Source of the DNA: a bacterium
GTDB lineage: Bacteria > Planctomycetota > UBA1135 > UBA2386
Reading direction: 5' to 3'
Length of the DNA: 64,000 nt
Assembly (NCBI GenBank): GCA_024743115.1
Contig: JANSXC010000014.1
Span: 1-64,000, forward strand
Position 1 is the first letter of the stretch. Each line of letters starts with the position of its first letter. A program made the position numbers and the translations under genes. A model generated the notes under the pieces. That model saw only the letters and a list, made by a program, of their open reading frames with translations, was not told the DNA's origin and ran no database searches. This document shows positions 53,157 to 62,149 of this stretch, one piece after another.

Positions 53157-55240
53157 CGTCCTTTGCGCCGCGGTCGGTCGGTGCCGTGGCACTCGACGCA
53201 GTTGGTCGGCAGCGGCTTGTATCGGACGCTCGTCGCCGTCCCGAACAGCTCCGGTTTGTGGCAGCTCGCGCACGGCACCTTGCGATGGGCGTCTCCGAGC
53301 TGAAATCTCGAGTCGAGATTGTGACGGAACGAGAGCCGCCGAAACGAGGTCTGGCTCTTGTGGCACTTGCCGCAGTTGGTGCGCCCGAAGCGTTCGAACT
53401 GGCCCTGATGGGGGTCACTGTGGCAATCGCCACATTCGCGGCCCTTCGCCGGCATCGTCTCGCGACCGTGCTTGTCCGGGACATCGCGCAGTGCATGGCA
53501 GGCGACGCAGTCGAGCTCGGCGTGGCGGCCCGTGAGGGCGAACCCCGTGAACTCGGCGTGCGCGAAGCCGTGGGGCAGTGTGCGGAACGAGACCGTGTCG
53601 TGGCAACGGGCGCAGCCGTTGCGGCCGTCGATCGTCGCGGGCACGCCAGCGCCATCGAACTGTCCCTGGTGGGGATCCGGGTGGCAGCTCGCGCAGCCGG
53701 CGAACGCCGCGCTGTCGCCGAGGATGCGCCCGAACGTGCGGCCGTACTCGTCGGCTCGTGGCTGCCGTGTGTGGCAGTCGGTGCACTCGATCTGATCGTG
53801 CGCGCCATCGATCGCGAAGCCGGTGCGTTCGCCGTGGTGGAACGCGCTGAGATCGAGGTTGCGGAACGAGTCGGTGCCGTGGCACTCCGCACACGTGCCC
53901 TGCGGGTTGGCCTGCAGTTCCGCATCGTGGGCAGCGAACGCGCCGCGGTGCGCGTCGCCGTGGCATTGCTCGCAGCGATGCGGGGTGTCGTGGAACTGAC
54001 GGGCGTTGCCGGATTCCGGGTCGCGATGGCAGCTGTCGCAATCGAGATCGTCGTGGGCGCCCGTGAGCGGGAAACGCGAGAGCGCGTGCTTGTCCCGATC
54101 GAATTCGTGGGGTGTGAAGTGCGTGTCGGCGTGACAGCTCACGCAACCCTTCGCAGCGAACGGGCCGACATCGAACTGGCCTGCGTGCGGGTCCTCGTGG
54201 CACGATCGGCAGTCGGTCGGTGTGCGTCCCGGATGGCGCGTGGCGTAATCCGCGCTGCCGTTCGGGGGCGGCGAGTGACACTTGTTGCAGGTGACGCCGG
54301 CATGCTGGGCCGCCAGCGGAAAGCCGGAGTGCGCGTGCTGCGTCGCGTCGACGGTGACGTTCGGATCGGCGAAGTGCAGCAGGTCGAGCGGGTGGCACGA
54401 CTCGCAACTGGCGTTGACGGTGACGTTCTGCGCCGTGGCATTGCCGGCAACGAACTGCTCACTGTGCGGCGAGTCGTGGCAGTCGCCGCACTGCCGATTG
54501 CTGCGCCGATCGAGCGGCGACATTCTCTCCAGCGCGCGCGGCGAGTCCGCGGAGTGGCAGTCGCGACACGTCGCGTTGCCGTGCGGGCCGTCGAGTGCGA
54601 GCCAGTTGTCGTGGTTAGGCACGAATCGCGTCTGGAACGTGTCCTGGGTGTGGCAGCTCGTGCAGGCCAGCTGCATCCGCCCGCCGTGAGGATCTGCGTG
54701 ACACGTGTCGCAGCGCTGCGACAGGCCGAGGAACCGCTTCTGGCCCTCGGCCAGGACTTCGGCCTCGGCGTTGACGTGGCAGTCCTGGCAACCGAGTTCG
54801 ACGTGCGCGCCCGCCATCTCGAAGCCCACCAGCGTGTGATCGAACGCGTCGGGGTCGGCGACGCCGGCCTGCGCGAACGCGAGGCGGTTCACGAGTCGGA
54901 AGTCGGTACCGTGATGTTCGCCGTGGCAGGTCGAGCAGTTGTTGGCGACTCCTGGCGCTAGTCGGCCGTGGAGCCCGGCGCCGTCGGAGATCTGCGTCGC
55001 GACGTCTTCGTGGCACTCACTGCACGCCTTTTGCATGTCGCCGAACCATCCGCCGTGGCAGGCCGCGCAGTTCGAACCGCCTTCGATCGAGGCGATGGCG
55101 CCGTGCACGGCGGAAACCGGGCCCGGTGGCTCACGGTCGAGGTTGACGAATGCGAGCATCAGCACGCCGAGCAGAGACGCGATACCGACCCAGATACCGG
55201 CGCGGCTGTGCTTCTTCGGATGGCGACCGGGCTGCTTCAT
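53153..55240 (-). CDS. 23-heme c-type cytochrome
   Basis: Exported or membrane-anchored protein of 695 residues; ATG at 55240 overlaps the flavoprotein stop by one base. A single N-terminal hydrophobic segment (about residues 16-33) precedes the heme region. I count 23 CxxCH motifs from CAACH near residue 58 to CVECH near 681, about one per 27 residues, among the densest in the window. Many occur as CxxCH-x-D-P-H-x-G-Q-F repeats (CHEDPHAGQF, CHPDPHQGQF, CHSDPHQGQF), giving additional axial His residues and hinting at internal duplication. Its likely place is the periplasm, as a wire between inner-membrane electron entry and the outer-membrane barrel encoded next. Confidence 0.92.
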   Translation of the reverse strand: MKQPGRHPKKHSRAGIWVGIASLLGVLMLAFVNLDREPPGPVSAVHGAIASIEGGSNCAACHGGWFGDMQKACSECHEDVATQISDGAGLHGRLAPGVANNCSTCHGEHHGTDFRLVNRLAFAQAGVADPDAFDHTLVGFEMAGAHVELGCQDCHVNAEAEVLAEGQKRFLGLSQRCDTCHADPHGGRMQLACTSCHTQDTFQTRFVPNHDNWLALDGPHGNATCRDCHSADSPRALERMSPLDRRSNRQCGDCHDSPHSEQFVAGNATAQNVTVNASCESCHPLDLLHFADPNVTVDATQHAHSGFPLAAQHAGVTCNKCHSPPPNGSADYATRHPGRTPTDCRSCHEDPHAGQFDVGPFAAKGCVSCHADTHFTPHEFDRDKHALSRFPLTGAHDDLDCDSCHRDPESGNARQFHDTPHRCEQCHGDAHRGAFAAHDAELQANPQGTCAECHGTDSFRNLDLSAFHHGERTGFAIDGAHDQIECTDCHTRQPRADEYGRTFGRILGDSAAFAGCASCHPDPHQGQFDGAGVPATIDGRNGCARCHDTVSFRTLPHGFAHAEFTGFALTGRHAELDCVACHALRDVPDKHGRETMPAKGRECGDCHSDPHQGQFERFGRTNCGKCHKSQTSFRRLSFRHNLDSRFQLGDAHRKVPCASCHKPELFGTATSVRYKPLPTNCVECHGTDRPRRKGR

Positions 55241-57465
55241 CAGCTGCCTCCGAAGGCGCCATGGGACCACGCCATCACGACGTGCACGACGACGAGCAGC
55301 ATGAGGAGCAGGGCGAGCCAGCGATGGAACCAGCGCCACGCGGACAGCACCGCGCGGAGATCCTCGAGGTGCGCTGCTGCCACGGCGGTGCGGTGCGCGG
55401 CTCGCACGGTCGCCATCACGGCAGCACGCTCGGCGTCGGGAACCTGCTCGGTCGCAGCGATTCGTTTGAGTTGGCGGTTCGTGAACCAGAGGTCCCACGA
55501 CAAGCCGATCAACGTCAGCACGCGGCCGCAGAACGACCCACGCCACTGCCGCCGTTCGAGCATGGCCGAGGTCTCGCTGCGCGCCCGGTTCGCGAACTCG
55601 GACGAGTCGTCAGCGGTGAGTTCCGCGAGTCGCTGTTTCACCGCGGTGAGTTCGAGTTCGCGACCGTTCGCAGCGCGCGGCAGCCAGGCGTAGAACCAGC
55701 GTCCGATCGCACCCGTGACGACGAGTGCGGCGAGTGCCCAGAACGCGTGGCCGCCCGGCGTCGAGCGCGGCGCGAGCGCGGCGTGGAGCGCCGCGAGCAG
55801 GAGTGCCGCGACACCCGTGACGATGTGCACAGACATCCAGCCGGTCAGCGATCCGAAGCGCACGGTCAGGCGGCGGCGCAGCAGGTAGGCGAGGTTGGCG
55901 AGCAGCGCGATCACCGCGACGATGCCGAACCACAACCCCAGGCTCTGGTCGGGGCGCAGCAGTGCGTGCGTCGGATCGGCCGCGCGCAGGGCCGCGGGTT
56001 TCTCGTAGTAGTCGAGGTGCCACAGCGCGAATGCGAACGTCGCGATTGTCAGGACCAGTGAGCTGCCGAGCACGGGCAGCAGCCCGGCGCTCGTCGCCTG
56101 GGATTCCGGGGCGGTCGACGCGCGGTCGTCAGGCGCGGGAGCGACCTCGCGGTGATCGAACGAGACGCCGCTCTGCCGCAGGTTTTGGAACGGCGGCACG
56201 CCGCCGATCATGACGAACACCTGGTCGGCCGCGAGTTCGCGGGTCCGCGAGCCGCTCGTGTCGCCGGCTGGACGGATCGCGACCGTGCCCGGACCGATGC
56301 TCGCGACCTCGTGCTCGTAGACCGGCGAGATCCGACCGTCTGCGAAGCACGCCTGGAGGCGGTCGCGGTTGCGGCGACGGATACGGAAGAACTCGTCCTG
56401 CCGATGCACGATCGTGACGCGATTGCCGGCCTGTTCGGCGAGCGCCATCGCGGCCTCGACTGCGGAATCACCGCCGCCGACCACTACGATGTCGAGGCCT
56501 TGGAAGTTGTGGGCGTCGAGCAGCGCGTAGGCGACGTGGGGCAGATCCTCACCGGGTACGCCGAGGCGTCGCGGTTGCCCGCGCCGACCGAGTGCCAGCA
56601 CGACGTTGTCGGTGCGCAGTGCGTCGCCGTCGGTGTGCACCGTGAACCCGCCGTCCGGGTGTGGCTCGCAGCGGTCGAACGTGATGCCGCCGCGGAACGG
56701 CACGCCGTGGCGGTCGGCGAGCTCCTGCCACAGCGACACGAGATCTTCCTTCGCGTACTCGCGCGCGGGCAGCCGGCCGCGCAGTGGCAGCGTGATCGGC
56801 TCGGTGAGCACGAGCTTGCGCCGTGGATACTTCGCCACCGTGCCGCCGATCACTGCTTCCTGGTCGATGAGTAGGAACTCGAGGCCCTGCTCGATCGCGC
56901 CCAGCGCACAGGCCAGGCCCGCCGGTCCGGCACCGACGATGACGAGATCGAGAATGTCCGGCGAATGCCCCCGCGGCCGCCCGCCGATGGTCGCCGCTAC
57001 GCGCGCACCCTGTTCGGTGGCCGGTCGAATCAGCGCTTTCGCGGTGATTTCACCGACGAGGTAGACCCCGTCCGTTCCGGGGACCGCGAGTTCGTCATCG
57101 AGGACCGGGACGTCGTCGCGCTCGCTGAGATCCCCGTGCCCGAGCGTCACGGCGCCGACCGGGCACTCCGCGACGCAGCGCGCGTGGCCGACGCAGAGCG
57201 CCGGATTGACAACCGCCGCCTGGCCGTGCACGAGGTCGAGCACGCCTTCTTCAGGGCACGCCCGGATGCACGTGCCGCAACCGAGGCACTTCTGCAGATC
57301 GACGAGCGGCACCTGCAGCGGTGTCGCCTCGACCTGGCGCGCGGCCATCGCCGCGCGTTCGCCGATCACGTCACGCTGCCGGCGCAGCTCGGCCCGACGC
57401 TGGAACGCGACCGCGAGGCCCAGCATCAGGACGACGAGCAGACACGCGAGGAGGGTCCAGGTCAC
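55240..57465 (-). CDS. Membrane-bound FAD/NAD(P)-dependent oxidoreductase with ferredoxin-like and membrane domains
   Basis: Composite 741-residue electron-input protein. Residues 1-22 are a transmembrane segment. Residues 55-105 are two ferredoxin motifs: CLGCGTCIRACP (Cys60, 63, 66, 70) and CVGHARCVAECP (Cys91, His94, Cys97, Cys101), the second with His where Cys is usual. Residues 172-430 are a two-dinucleotide-binding flavoprotein: GAGPAGLA (178-185) for FAD and GGGDSAVEA (330-338) for NAD(P)H. No CxxC redox pair is present, so it is not thioredoxin reductase. Residues about 455-741 have six or so hydrophobic segments with His residues (FALWHLDYYE, HIVTGVAALL, WFHRWLALLLM, VVVHVVMAWSH) resembling b-heme membrane domains. 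It begins the overlapping gene series. Confidence 0.85.
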   Translation of the reverse strand: MTWTLLACLLVVLMLGLAVAFQRRAELRRQRDVIGERAAMAARQVEATPLQVPLVDLQKCLGCGTCIRACPEEGVLDLVHGQAAVVNPALCVGHARCVAECPVGAVTLGHGDLSERDDVPVLDDELAVPGTDGVYLVGEITAKALIRPATEQGARVAATIGGRPRGHSPDILDLVIVGAGPAGLACALGAIEQGLEFLLIDQEAVIGGTVAKYPRRKLVLTEPITLPLRGRLPAREYAKEDLVSLWQELADRHGVPFRGGITFDRCEPHPDGGFTVHTDGDALRTDNVVLALGRRGQPRRLGVPGEDLPHVAYALLDAHNFQGLDIVVVGGGDSAVEAAMALAEQAGNRVTIVHRQDEFFRIRRRNRDRLQACFADGRISPVYEHEVASIGPGTVAIRPAGDTSGSRTRELAADQVFVMIGGVPPFQNLRQSGVSFDHREVAPAPDDRASTAPESQATSAGLLPVLGSSLVLTIATFAFALWHLDYYEKPAALRAADPTHALLRPDQSLGLWFGIVAVIALLANLAYLLRRRLTVRFGSLTGWMSVHIVTGVAALLLAALHAALAPRSTPGGHAFWALAALVVTGAIGRWFYAWLPRAANGRELELTAVKQRLAELTADDSSEFANRARSETSAMLERRQWRGSFCGRVLTLIGLSWDLWFTNRQLKRIAATEQVPDAERAAVMATVRAAHRTAVAAAHLEDLRAVLSAWRWFHRWLALLLMLLVVVHVVMAWSHGAFGGS

Positions 57466-57498
57466 GGCGAGAGGCGGTCCGCGCCGCGAGCGCGGCGG

Positions 57499-58176
57499 TC
57501 AGCGGTTGGGACCGGCCGGCATGCCCTCGGACGGGGCCGTCCCGCGGTCGATGTAGGCCCGCGAAGCCGCGAGCGTGCGATCGAGTTCCTGGTCGAGTTT
57601 TTCGGCGGCGACGCGCACGCGCTTGACGTCCTCCTGGATCTCGTCGAGTGCGCTCGGGTTGAGATCGTGCGCGAGGAACTTCGCGTGGTCGCGCAGGGAT
57701 TGCACGAACGCTGAGAGCTGCTCGCGCGAGTCGTTCGCCGAGGTCAGCAGCGCGTCGAAGCGTTCCTTCGCGACCGTCATGCGCAGCTGGCCCCGCGTGC
57801 GCAGGCGTTCGTCCGCGATCGTCGTGACGTCGCGCTGCCACTGTTCGAACACCGGTTCGGCGGCCGAGGCCATCGGCTCGACGACTTCGTTGAAGCGCTG
57901 GGACTGTTGTTCTGCGACATCGATTCGCTGCACGAGCTGCGCGTATGCCATCGCCACATCACCCTGGGGGTAGTCCCCCGAGGTCAGGGCGTGCAGACGT
58001 TCGAAGCCGTCCGAGATCGCATCGCGCGAACGGTTGGCCTCGATGTGGACCTTCTCGATCCAGGTCGCGAGGTTCTCGGCCCGGACGGGTGCGCCTTCGA
58101 GTCGAGATCCCGACATGCAGGATCCGAGGGTCGCGGCGAAGAGAAACAGGATCGGTGTGACGCGGCTTGGTTGCAT
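57499..58176 (-). CDS. DUF2959-like putative lipoprotein
   Basis: Lipoprotein-like 225-residue protein with a lipobox (TLGSC, Cys at about 20). The remainder is almost entirely helical and charged (Glu/Arg/Gln/Ala), with coiled-coil character at about 45-100 and 155-215, consistent with DUF2959 proteins, which have no known activity. It is 33 nt upstream of the flavoprotein gene on the same strand and would be the first gene of the electron-transfer unit. A role in it is possible only by position. Confidence 0.65.
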   Translation of the reverse strand: MQPSRVTPILFLFAATLGSCMSGSRLEGAPVRAENLATWIEKVHIEANRSRDAISDGFERLHALTSGDYPQGDVAMAYAQLVQRIDVAEQQSQRFNEVVEPMASAAEPVFEQWQRDVTTIADERLRTRGQLRMTVAKERFDALLTSANDSREQLSAFVQSLRDHAKFLAHDLNPSALDEIQEDVKRVRVAAEKLDQELDRTLAASRAYIDRGTAPSEGMPAGPNR

Positions 58177-58433
58177 TGCTGTGTGCCCAATCGAACGGCG
58201 GTCCAGGGCCCCATGCCAGTCCGCGGCTGCAGATCGCGGATGGGATCGTGGCGCGGAACTGAGGTATGCCCTGCCAATGGGTTTTCGACCACTCGCGACC
58301 CGCGCTGAACCGAAACGTGGCTGCGAATCACGAGGTCTTCCGTGTGGTCATGTTCGACAGTGGTTGCGCGCCGCCAGGGATTTCCCGACGGGGAGCCTCC
58401 TGGAGTTGCGGCGGATCGGCTAAACCCAGCGCG

Positions 58434-61307
58434 ATGCGAAGGATCCGACCCGTGTTCGCGTGCTGCCTCCTCGCCACCCTGGCCCTCGCGGGCCGCGCGA
58501 TGGCGCAGGGCGACCTCGCCCGGTCGCGCTGGCAGCTGATCCATGAACGTCCCGGAGTGAGTCTGCGCGCGCTCGCCGTGGTCGACGACTCGACGATCTG
58601 GGCCGGCGGTAGCGGCGGCACGATCCTGCGTTCGACCGACGGCGGGGCGACGTTCGAATCGCGCGCGCCGGTCGACAGTGGCGAGCTGGACTTCCGGGAC
58701 CTGCACGCATTCGACGGGGACAAGGCCGTCGCGATGGTGGCCGGCCAACCGGCGCGCCTCTACCGCACGACGGATGGTGGGGTCTCGTGGCAGGTCGTGC
58801 ACACCGAAGCGGACCCGGCGGCGTTCTTCGATTCGATCCACTTCGCGGGCGAGCACGGGCTGCTGTTCGGCGATCCCCTCGGCGCGGCGGCCTACGTCGC
58901 CGCGACCGACGACGGCGGGCGATCCTGGCGGCGGCTCGAGTCACTGCCGATGCCGATCGTGGGCGAGGCCGGGTTCGCGGCGAGCGGCTCCTGCATCGCT
59001 GCGGTGGGCGCGTTCCGCTACGTCGTCACGGGCGGGACCGCGTCGCGCTGCTTCGTGAGTGCCGACGCTGGTCGCAACTGGTTCGCGCGCCGCTTGCCGC
59101 TCGCGCAGGGAGCGGCGTCGAAGGGCGCGTTCAGTGTCGCGTTTCGCGGCAATCATGGCGTCGTGGTCGGTGGTGACTACCAGGCGCCGGCCGAAGCCAA
59201 CGGCACCGCGGCCCATACGATGGACGCCGGTCGCACGTGGCAGGCCACGAGTGCGGGCGGCTATCGCTCGGGCGTCGTGTGGCTCGACGACGATCGGCTG
59301 CTAGCGGTCGGTTCCGATGGCGCGAGCTGGTCCGCTGACCGCGGTCGCACCTGGGAACCGTTCGGCAACGTCGGGTTCCATGTGATCGGATGCGGCGACG
59401 ATGGCTCGGTGTTCGCGGCCGGCAGCGACGGGCGAATTGCGCGCCTCGTGGCGACGCCGGAGTTCCGTGTGATGCCGCTGTTCGGTGATCACATGGTGCT
59501 CCCGCCCGAGGAAGCCGTGCTGGTCCGCGGCACGGGGGGGCCTGGTCAGCGCGTCGCGATCAACACGTCGTGGGGATTCGAGACGGCGTGCACGATCGCG
59601 GACGATGGTCGCTGGCGTGCGGTGGTCGTGACGCCCGCGGCCGGTCGCGTCCAGAAGGTGACACTGCGCAGCGGCGCGGAGCGCATCGAACTCGCGGACG
59701 TGCTCATTGGCGACGTGTGGCTCTGCTCGGGCCAGTCGAACATGGAGATGCCGATCGGTCACCGCGGGGGCTGGAAGCTCGGCATCGAGAACTGGCAGCA
59801 GGAAGTACTGAATGCCAACCATCCGCAGCTGCGGGTCTTCACGACCGAGCGCGCGACCAGCGGGACACCTGAGTTCGAGCTCGAGGGCGAGTGGCACGTC
59901 TGTTCCCCGGACACGGCCGGCGACTTCTCCGCCGTCGCGTACTTCTTCGGGCGTGACCTCATCGAGGCGGGCCACGGGCCGATTGGCCTCGTGGTCTCGT
60001 CGTGGGGCGGTACGGTTTGCGAGGCGTGGACCAGCGCGCCGGGGCTCGCGGAGTTTCCCGAGTTCGAATCCGCACTCGCTGCGACGCAGCAGCCCGAGGT
60101 GCCGCGGGCGGAGCGCGTGCGGCAGTTCTGGGCCAAGGTGCCCGAGTCGGTTGGACTCGCCCGCGCGGCCTGGGAGTCGGTCGAGCTGCCGGCGCCGTGG
60201 TCGAAGTCGGGCTGGAGCAGCTTCGACGGGGTCGCGTTCTATCGCCGCGCGGTCGAACTGCCGCCCGCGCTGCGTGGCCAGGCGTTGCGCCTCGAGCTCG
60301 GTGCGGTCGACGACATGGACACCGTGTGGTGCAACGGTACGAAGGTCGGAGGCCTGGAGGACGCCGGCAGCTGGGCCACCAAGCGGCGCTACACCGTGCC
60401 CGCGGCGTTGACGACCGGGCGTGAGCGACTCGAGCTCGTCGTGCGCGTCGTCGACACCGGCGGCGAGGGCGGCTTCACGTCGACTCCGGCCGACATGGTG
60501 CTGACGGGCGTCGACGGCGGCGTGCGCGTGCCGCTGGCTGGCGCCTGGCAACGGCGGCGGGCCACGGCGATGGCCGACCTGCCGGCGTGGCCACGCGGTG
60601 GTGGCGCGCGACCCAATCGCCCCGCGGTGCTCTACAACGCGATGATTGCGCCGCTCGTGCCGTTCCCGTTCCGTGGCGCGCTGTTCTACCAGGGCGAGTC
60701 GAACCGCCTGCGGGCCGAGCAGTACGCGAAACTGTTCCCCGCGATGATCCGCGACTGGCGGCGCGTGTTTGCGCGCGAGCTGCCGTTCTATTTCGTGCAG
60801 ATCGCGCCCTTCGGTTACCGCGGCGAGGCGCTCGGTGGCGTCGAGCTGCGTTGGGCGCAGGCTCAGGCGCTCGAACTACCGCGGACCGGCATGGCCGTGA
60901 CGCTGGACATCGGCGATGCGCGCGACATTCATCCGCGCAACAAACTGGATGTCGGGCGCCGGCTCGCGCTGCACGCGCGGCGGGCCTGCTACGGCGAGAA
61001 CGTGGTCACCGATGGGCCGATCGCCCGGCGGGCCGCCGCCTTCGGCCCGACCTTGCGAATCGAGTTCGAGCCGAGCCGCAGTGGCTTGCGCCCGGACGAC
61101 GAGCTGCGTGGGTTCGAGATCGCTGGTGCGGACGAGCGCTTCGTCCCGGCACGAGCCCGGGTCGAGGGCCGTGAGGTCGTCGTGTCCCACCCCGATGTCG
61201 ATGCTCCCGTCCACGTGCGCTACGCGTGGGCGGCGGTGCCGGAGGCGACGCTGTTCAACGAGCATGGCCTGCCTGCCGGTCCGTTCCGTTTGTCGTCGCC
61301 ACGCTGA
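58434..61307 (+). CDS. Secreted fusion: BNR/Ycf48-like beta-propeller plus sialate O-acetylesterase
   Basis: Exported 957-residue protein. ATG at 58434 gives a signal peptide (residues 1-24, cleavage after AMAQ). Residues about 28-340 are a propeller of BNR/Ycf48-like units (GGTILRSTDGGATF, LYRTTDGGVSWQ, AATDDGGRSWRR, HTMDAGRTWQA, WSADRGRTWE). Residues about 355-957 are a sialate O-acetylesterase: Ser435 in GQSNMEM, FYQGESN (about 758), and Asp/His in DIGDARDIHPRNK (about 825). A jelly-roll-like insertion lies in the middle (about 585-730). The propeller may bind the glycan whose acetyl groups the esterase removes. Together with the SGNH protein at 25.3 kb it suggests acetylated polysaccharide use. 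Divergent from the DUF2959 gene. Confidence 0.87.
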   Translation: MRRIRPVFACCLLATLALAGRAMAQGDLARSRWQLIHERPGVSLRALAVVDDSTIWAGGSGGTILRSTDGGATFESRAPVDSGELDFRDLHAFDGDKAVAMVAGQPARLYRTTDGGVSWQVVHTEADPAAFFDSIHFAGEHGLLFGDPLGAAAYVAATDDGGRSWRRLESLPMPIVGEAGFAASGSCIAAVGAFRYVVTGGTASRCFVSADAGRNWFARRLPLAQGAASKGAFSVAFRGNHGVVVGGDYQAPAEANGTAAHTMDAGRTWQATSAGGYRSGVVWLDDDRLLAVGSDGASWSADRGRTWEPFGNVGFHVIGCGDDGSVFAAGSDGRIARLVATPEFRVMPLFGDHMVLPPEEAVLVRGTGGPGQRVAINTSWGFETACTIADDGRWRAVVVTPAAGRVQKVTLRSGAERIELADVLIGDVWLCSGQSNMEMPIGHRGGWKLGIENWQQEVLNANHPQLRVFTTERATSGTPEFELEGEWHVCSPDTAGDFSAVAYFFGRDLIEAGHGPIGLVVSSWGGTVCEAWTSAPGLAEFPEFESALAATQQPEVPRAERVRQFWAKVPESVGLARAAWESVELPAPWSKSGWSSFDGVAFYRRAVELPPALRGQALRLELGAVDDMDTVWCNGTKVGGLEDAGSWATKRRYTVPAALTTGRERLELVVRVVDTGGEGGFTSTPADMVLTGVDGGVRVPLAGAWQRRRATAMADLPAWPRGGGARPNRPAVLYNAMIAPLVPFPFRGALFYQGESNRLRAEQYAKLFPAMIRDWRRVFARELPFYFVQIAPFGYRGEALGGVELRWAQAQALELPRTGMAVTLDIGDARDIHPRNKLDVGRRLALHARRACYGENVVTDGPIARRAAAFGPTLRIEFEPSRSGLRPDDELRGFEIAGADERFVPARARVEGREVVVSHPDVDAPVHVRYAWAAVPEATLFNEHGLPAGPFRLSSPR

Positions 61308-61327
61308 GTTGATACGCTCCGCCGCGG

Positions 61328-62101
61328 ATGGACGACATCGCGCTGCATTCGGCATTCGAGCCCAGAAGTCCTCGGGACGCCGGTGTCGGCCCGGCGGCAG
61401 GCGTTGGTGGGCTGCCGGCGAACGAACTCCACGTCTGGGCGGTGCCGCTCGCGGGCGACCCCGAGCCGTTCCTCGCGCCGTTGTCCGCGGCCGAACGGGA
61501 GCGGGCTTCGAAGTTCCATTTCGCCGATCATCGCCGGCGCTACGAGATCACCCACGGTGCGCTGCGCCACGTGCTCGCGGCCTACACTGGCACGGCGCCG
61601 GCAGAACTGCAGTTTCGTGTCGGACCGCGCGGTAAGCCCTACCTCGACGGCTCGGCCGCCGGGGCGGGGCCGTTCTTCAGTTTGTCGCATTCGGGCAAAC
61701 TGACCTTGATCGGCATCGCGACGAGCGAGCTCGGCGTCGATTGCGAGAAGCTCCGGCACCTGGAGAGCTTCCGCGAGATTGCGCGCAAGCACTTCTCCGA
61801 GCAGGAGTTCACGCGACTGGAGGCGTTGACCGAGACCGCGCGCCTGCTCGCGTTCTACCGCTGCTGGACGCGCAAGGAGGCCTACATCAAAGCGCTCGGC
61901 GAGGGCCTGACGATGGGGCTCGACACGTTCGATGTCAGCATCGACGAGGAGCCGCGGCTGCTGGCGTGCCGTGGAGTCGGTGAGAGTGCGGAGGGTTGGG
62001 CGATGCTCGATGTGTCGCCCGGGCCGGACTTCGTCGCAGCGATCGCGATCCGGGCCGCGGAGCGCGCCGTCAGGCGCTTCCAGTTGACTCTCGACGCCTG
62101 A
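61328..62101 (+). CDS. 4'-phosphopantetheinyl transferase (Sfp type)
   Basis: Enzyme of 257 residues that transfers phosphopantetheine from CoA to carrier proteins of fatty acid, polyketide or peptide synthesis. The signature motifs are intact: LGVDCEKL (Mg/CoA-binding, about residue 137) and the downstream CWTRKEAYIKALGEGL (about 179-194). Its length and two-domain pseudo-dimer layout fit the Sfp class rather than AcpS. The first 30 residues are an Ala/Gly/Pro-rich leader of unknown function. It follows the esterase by 20 nt. No PKS or NRPS is visible, so the carrier target is unknown. It is convergent with the ATP-grasp gene. Confidence 0.92.
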   Translation: MDDIALHSAFEPRSPRDAGVGPAAGVGGLPANELHVWAVPLAGDPEPFLAPLSAAERERASKFHFADHRRRYEITHGALRHVLAAYTGTAPAELQFRVGPRGKPYLDGSAAGAGPFFSLSHSGKLTLIGIATSELGVDCEKLRHLESFREIARKHFSEQEFTRLEALTETARLLAFYRCWTRKEAYIKALGEGLTMGLDTFDVSIDEEPRLLACRGVGESAEGWAMLDVSPGPDFVAAIAIRAAERAVRRFQLTLDA

Positions 62102-62111
62102 TGGGCGGCCG

Positions 62112-62149
62112 GGTCGTCGGCGCTCAGGGTCGTCGGCGCTCAGGTCGTC
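62112..62149. repeat. Short tandem repeat, 16-bp unit, about 2.4 copies
   Basis: Two perfect copies of GGTCGTCGGCGCTCAG (62112-62127 and 62128-62143) followed by a partial third copy, between the convergent phosphopantetheinyl transferase and ATP-grasp genes. It reaches the ATP-grasp stop. It may be a slippage product and has no obvious role. Confidence 0.7.

Noticed and set aside
55240..57465. Thioredoxin reductase
   Set aside because: The fold is similar, but no CxxC redox pair is present and the chain has ferredoxin and membrane domains.
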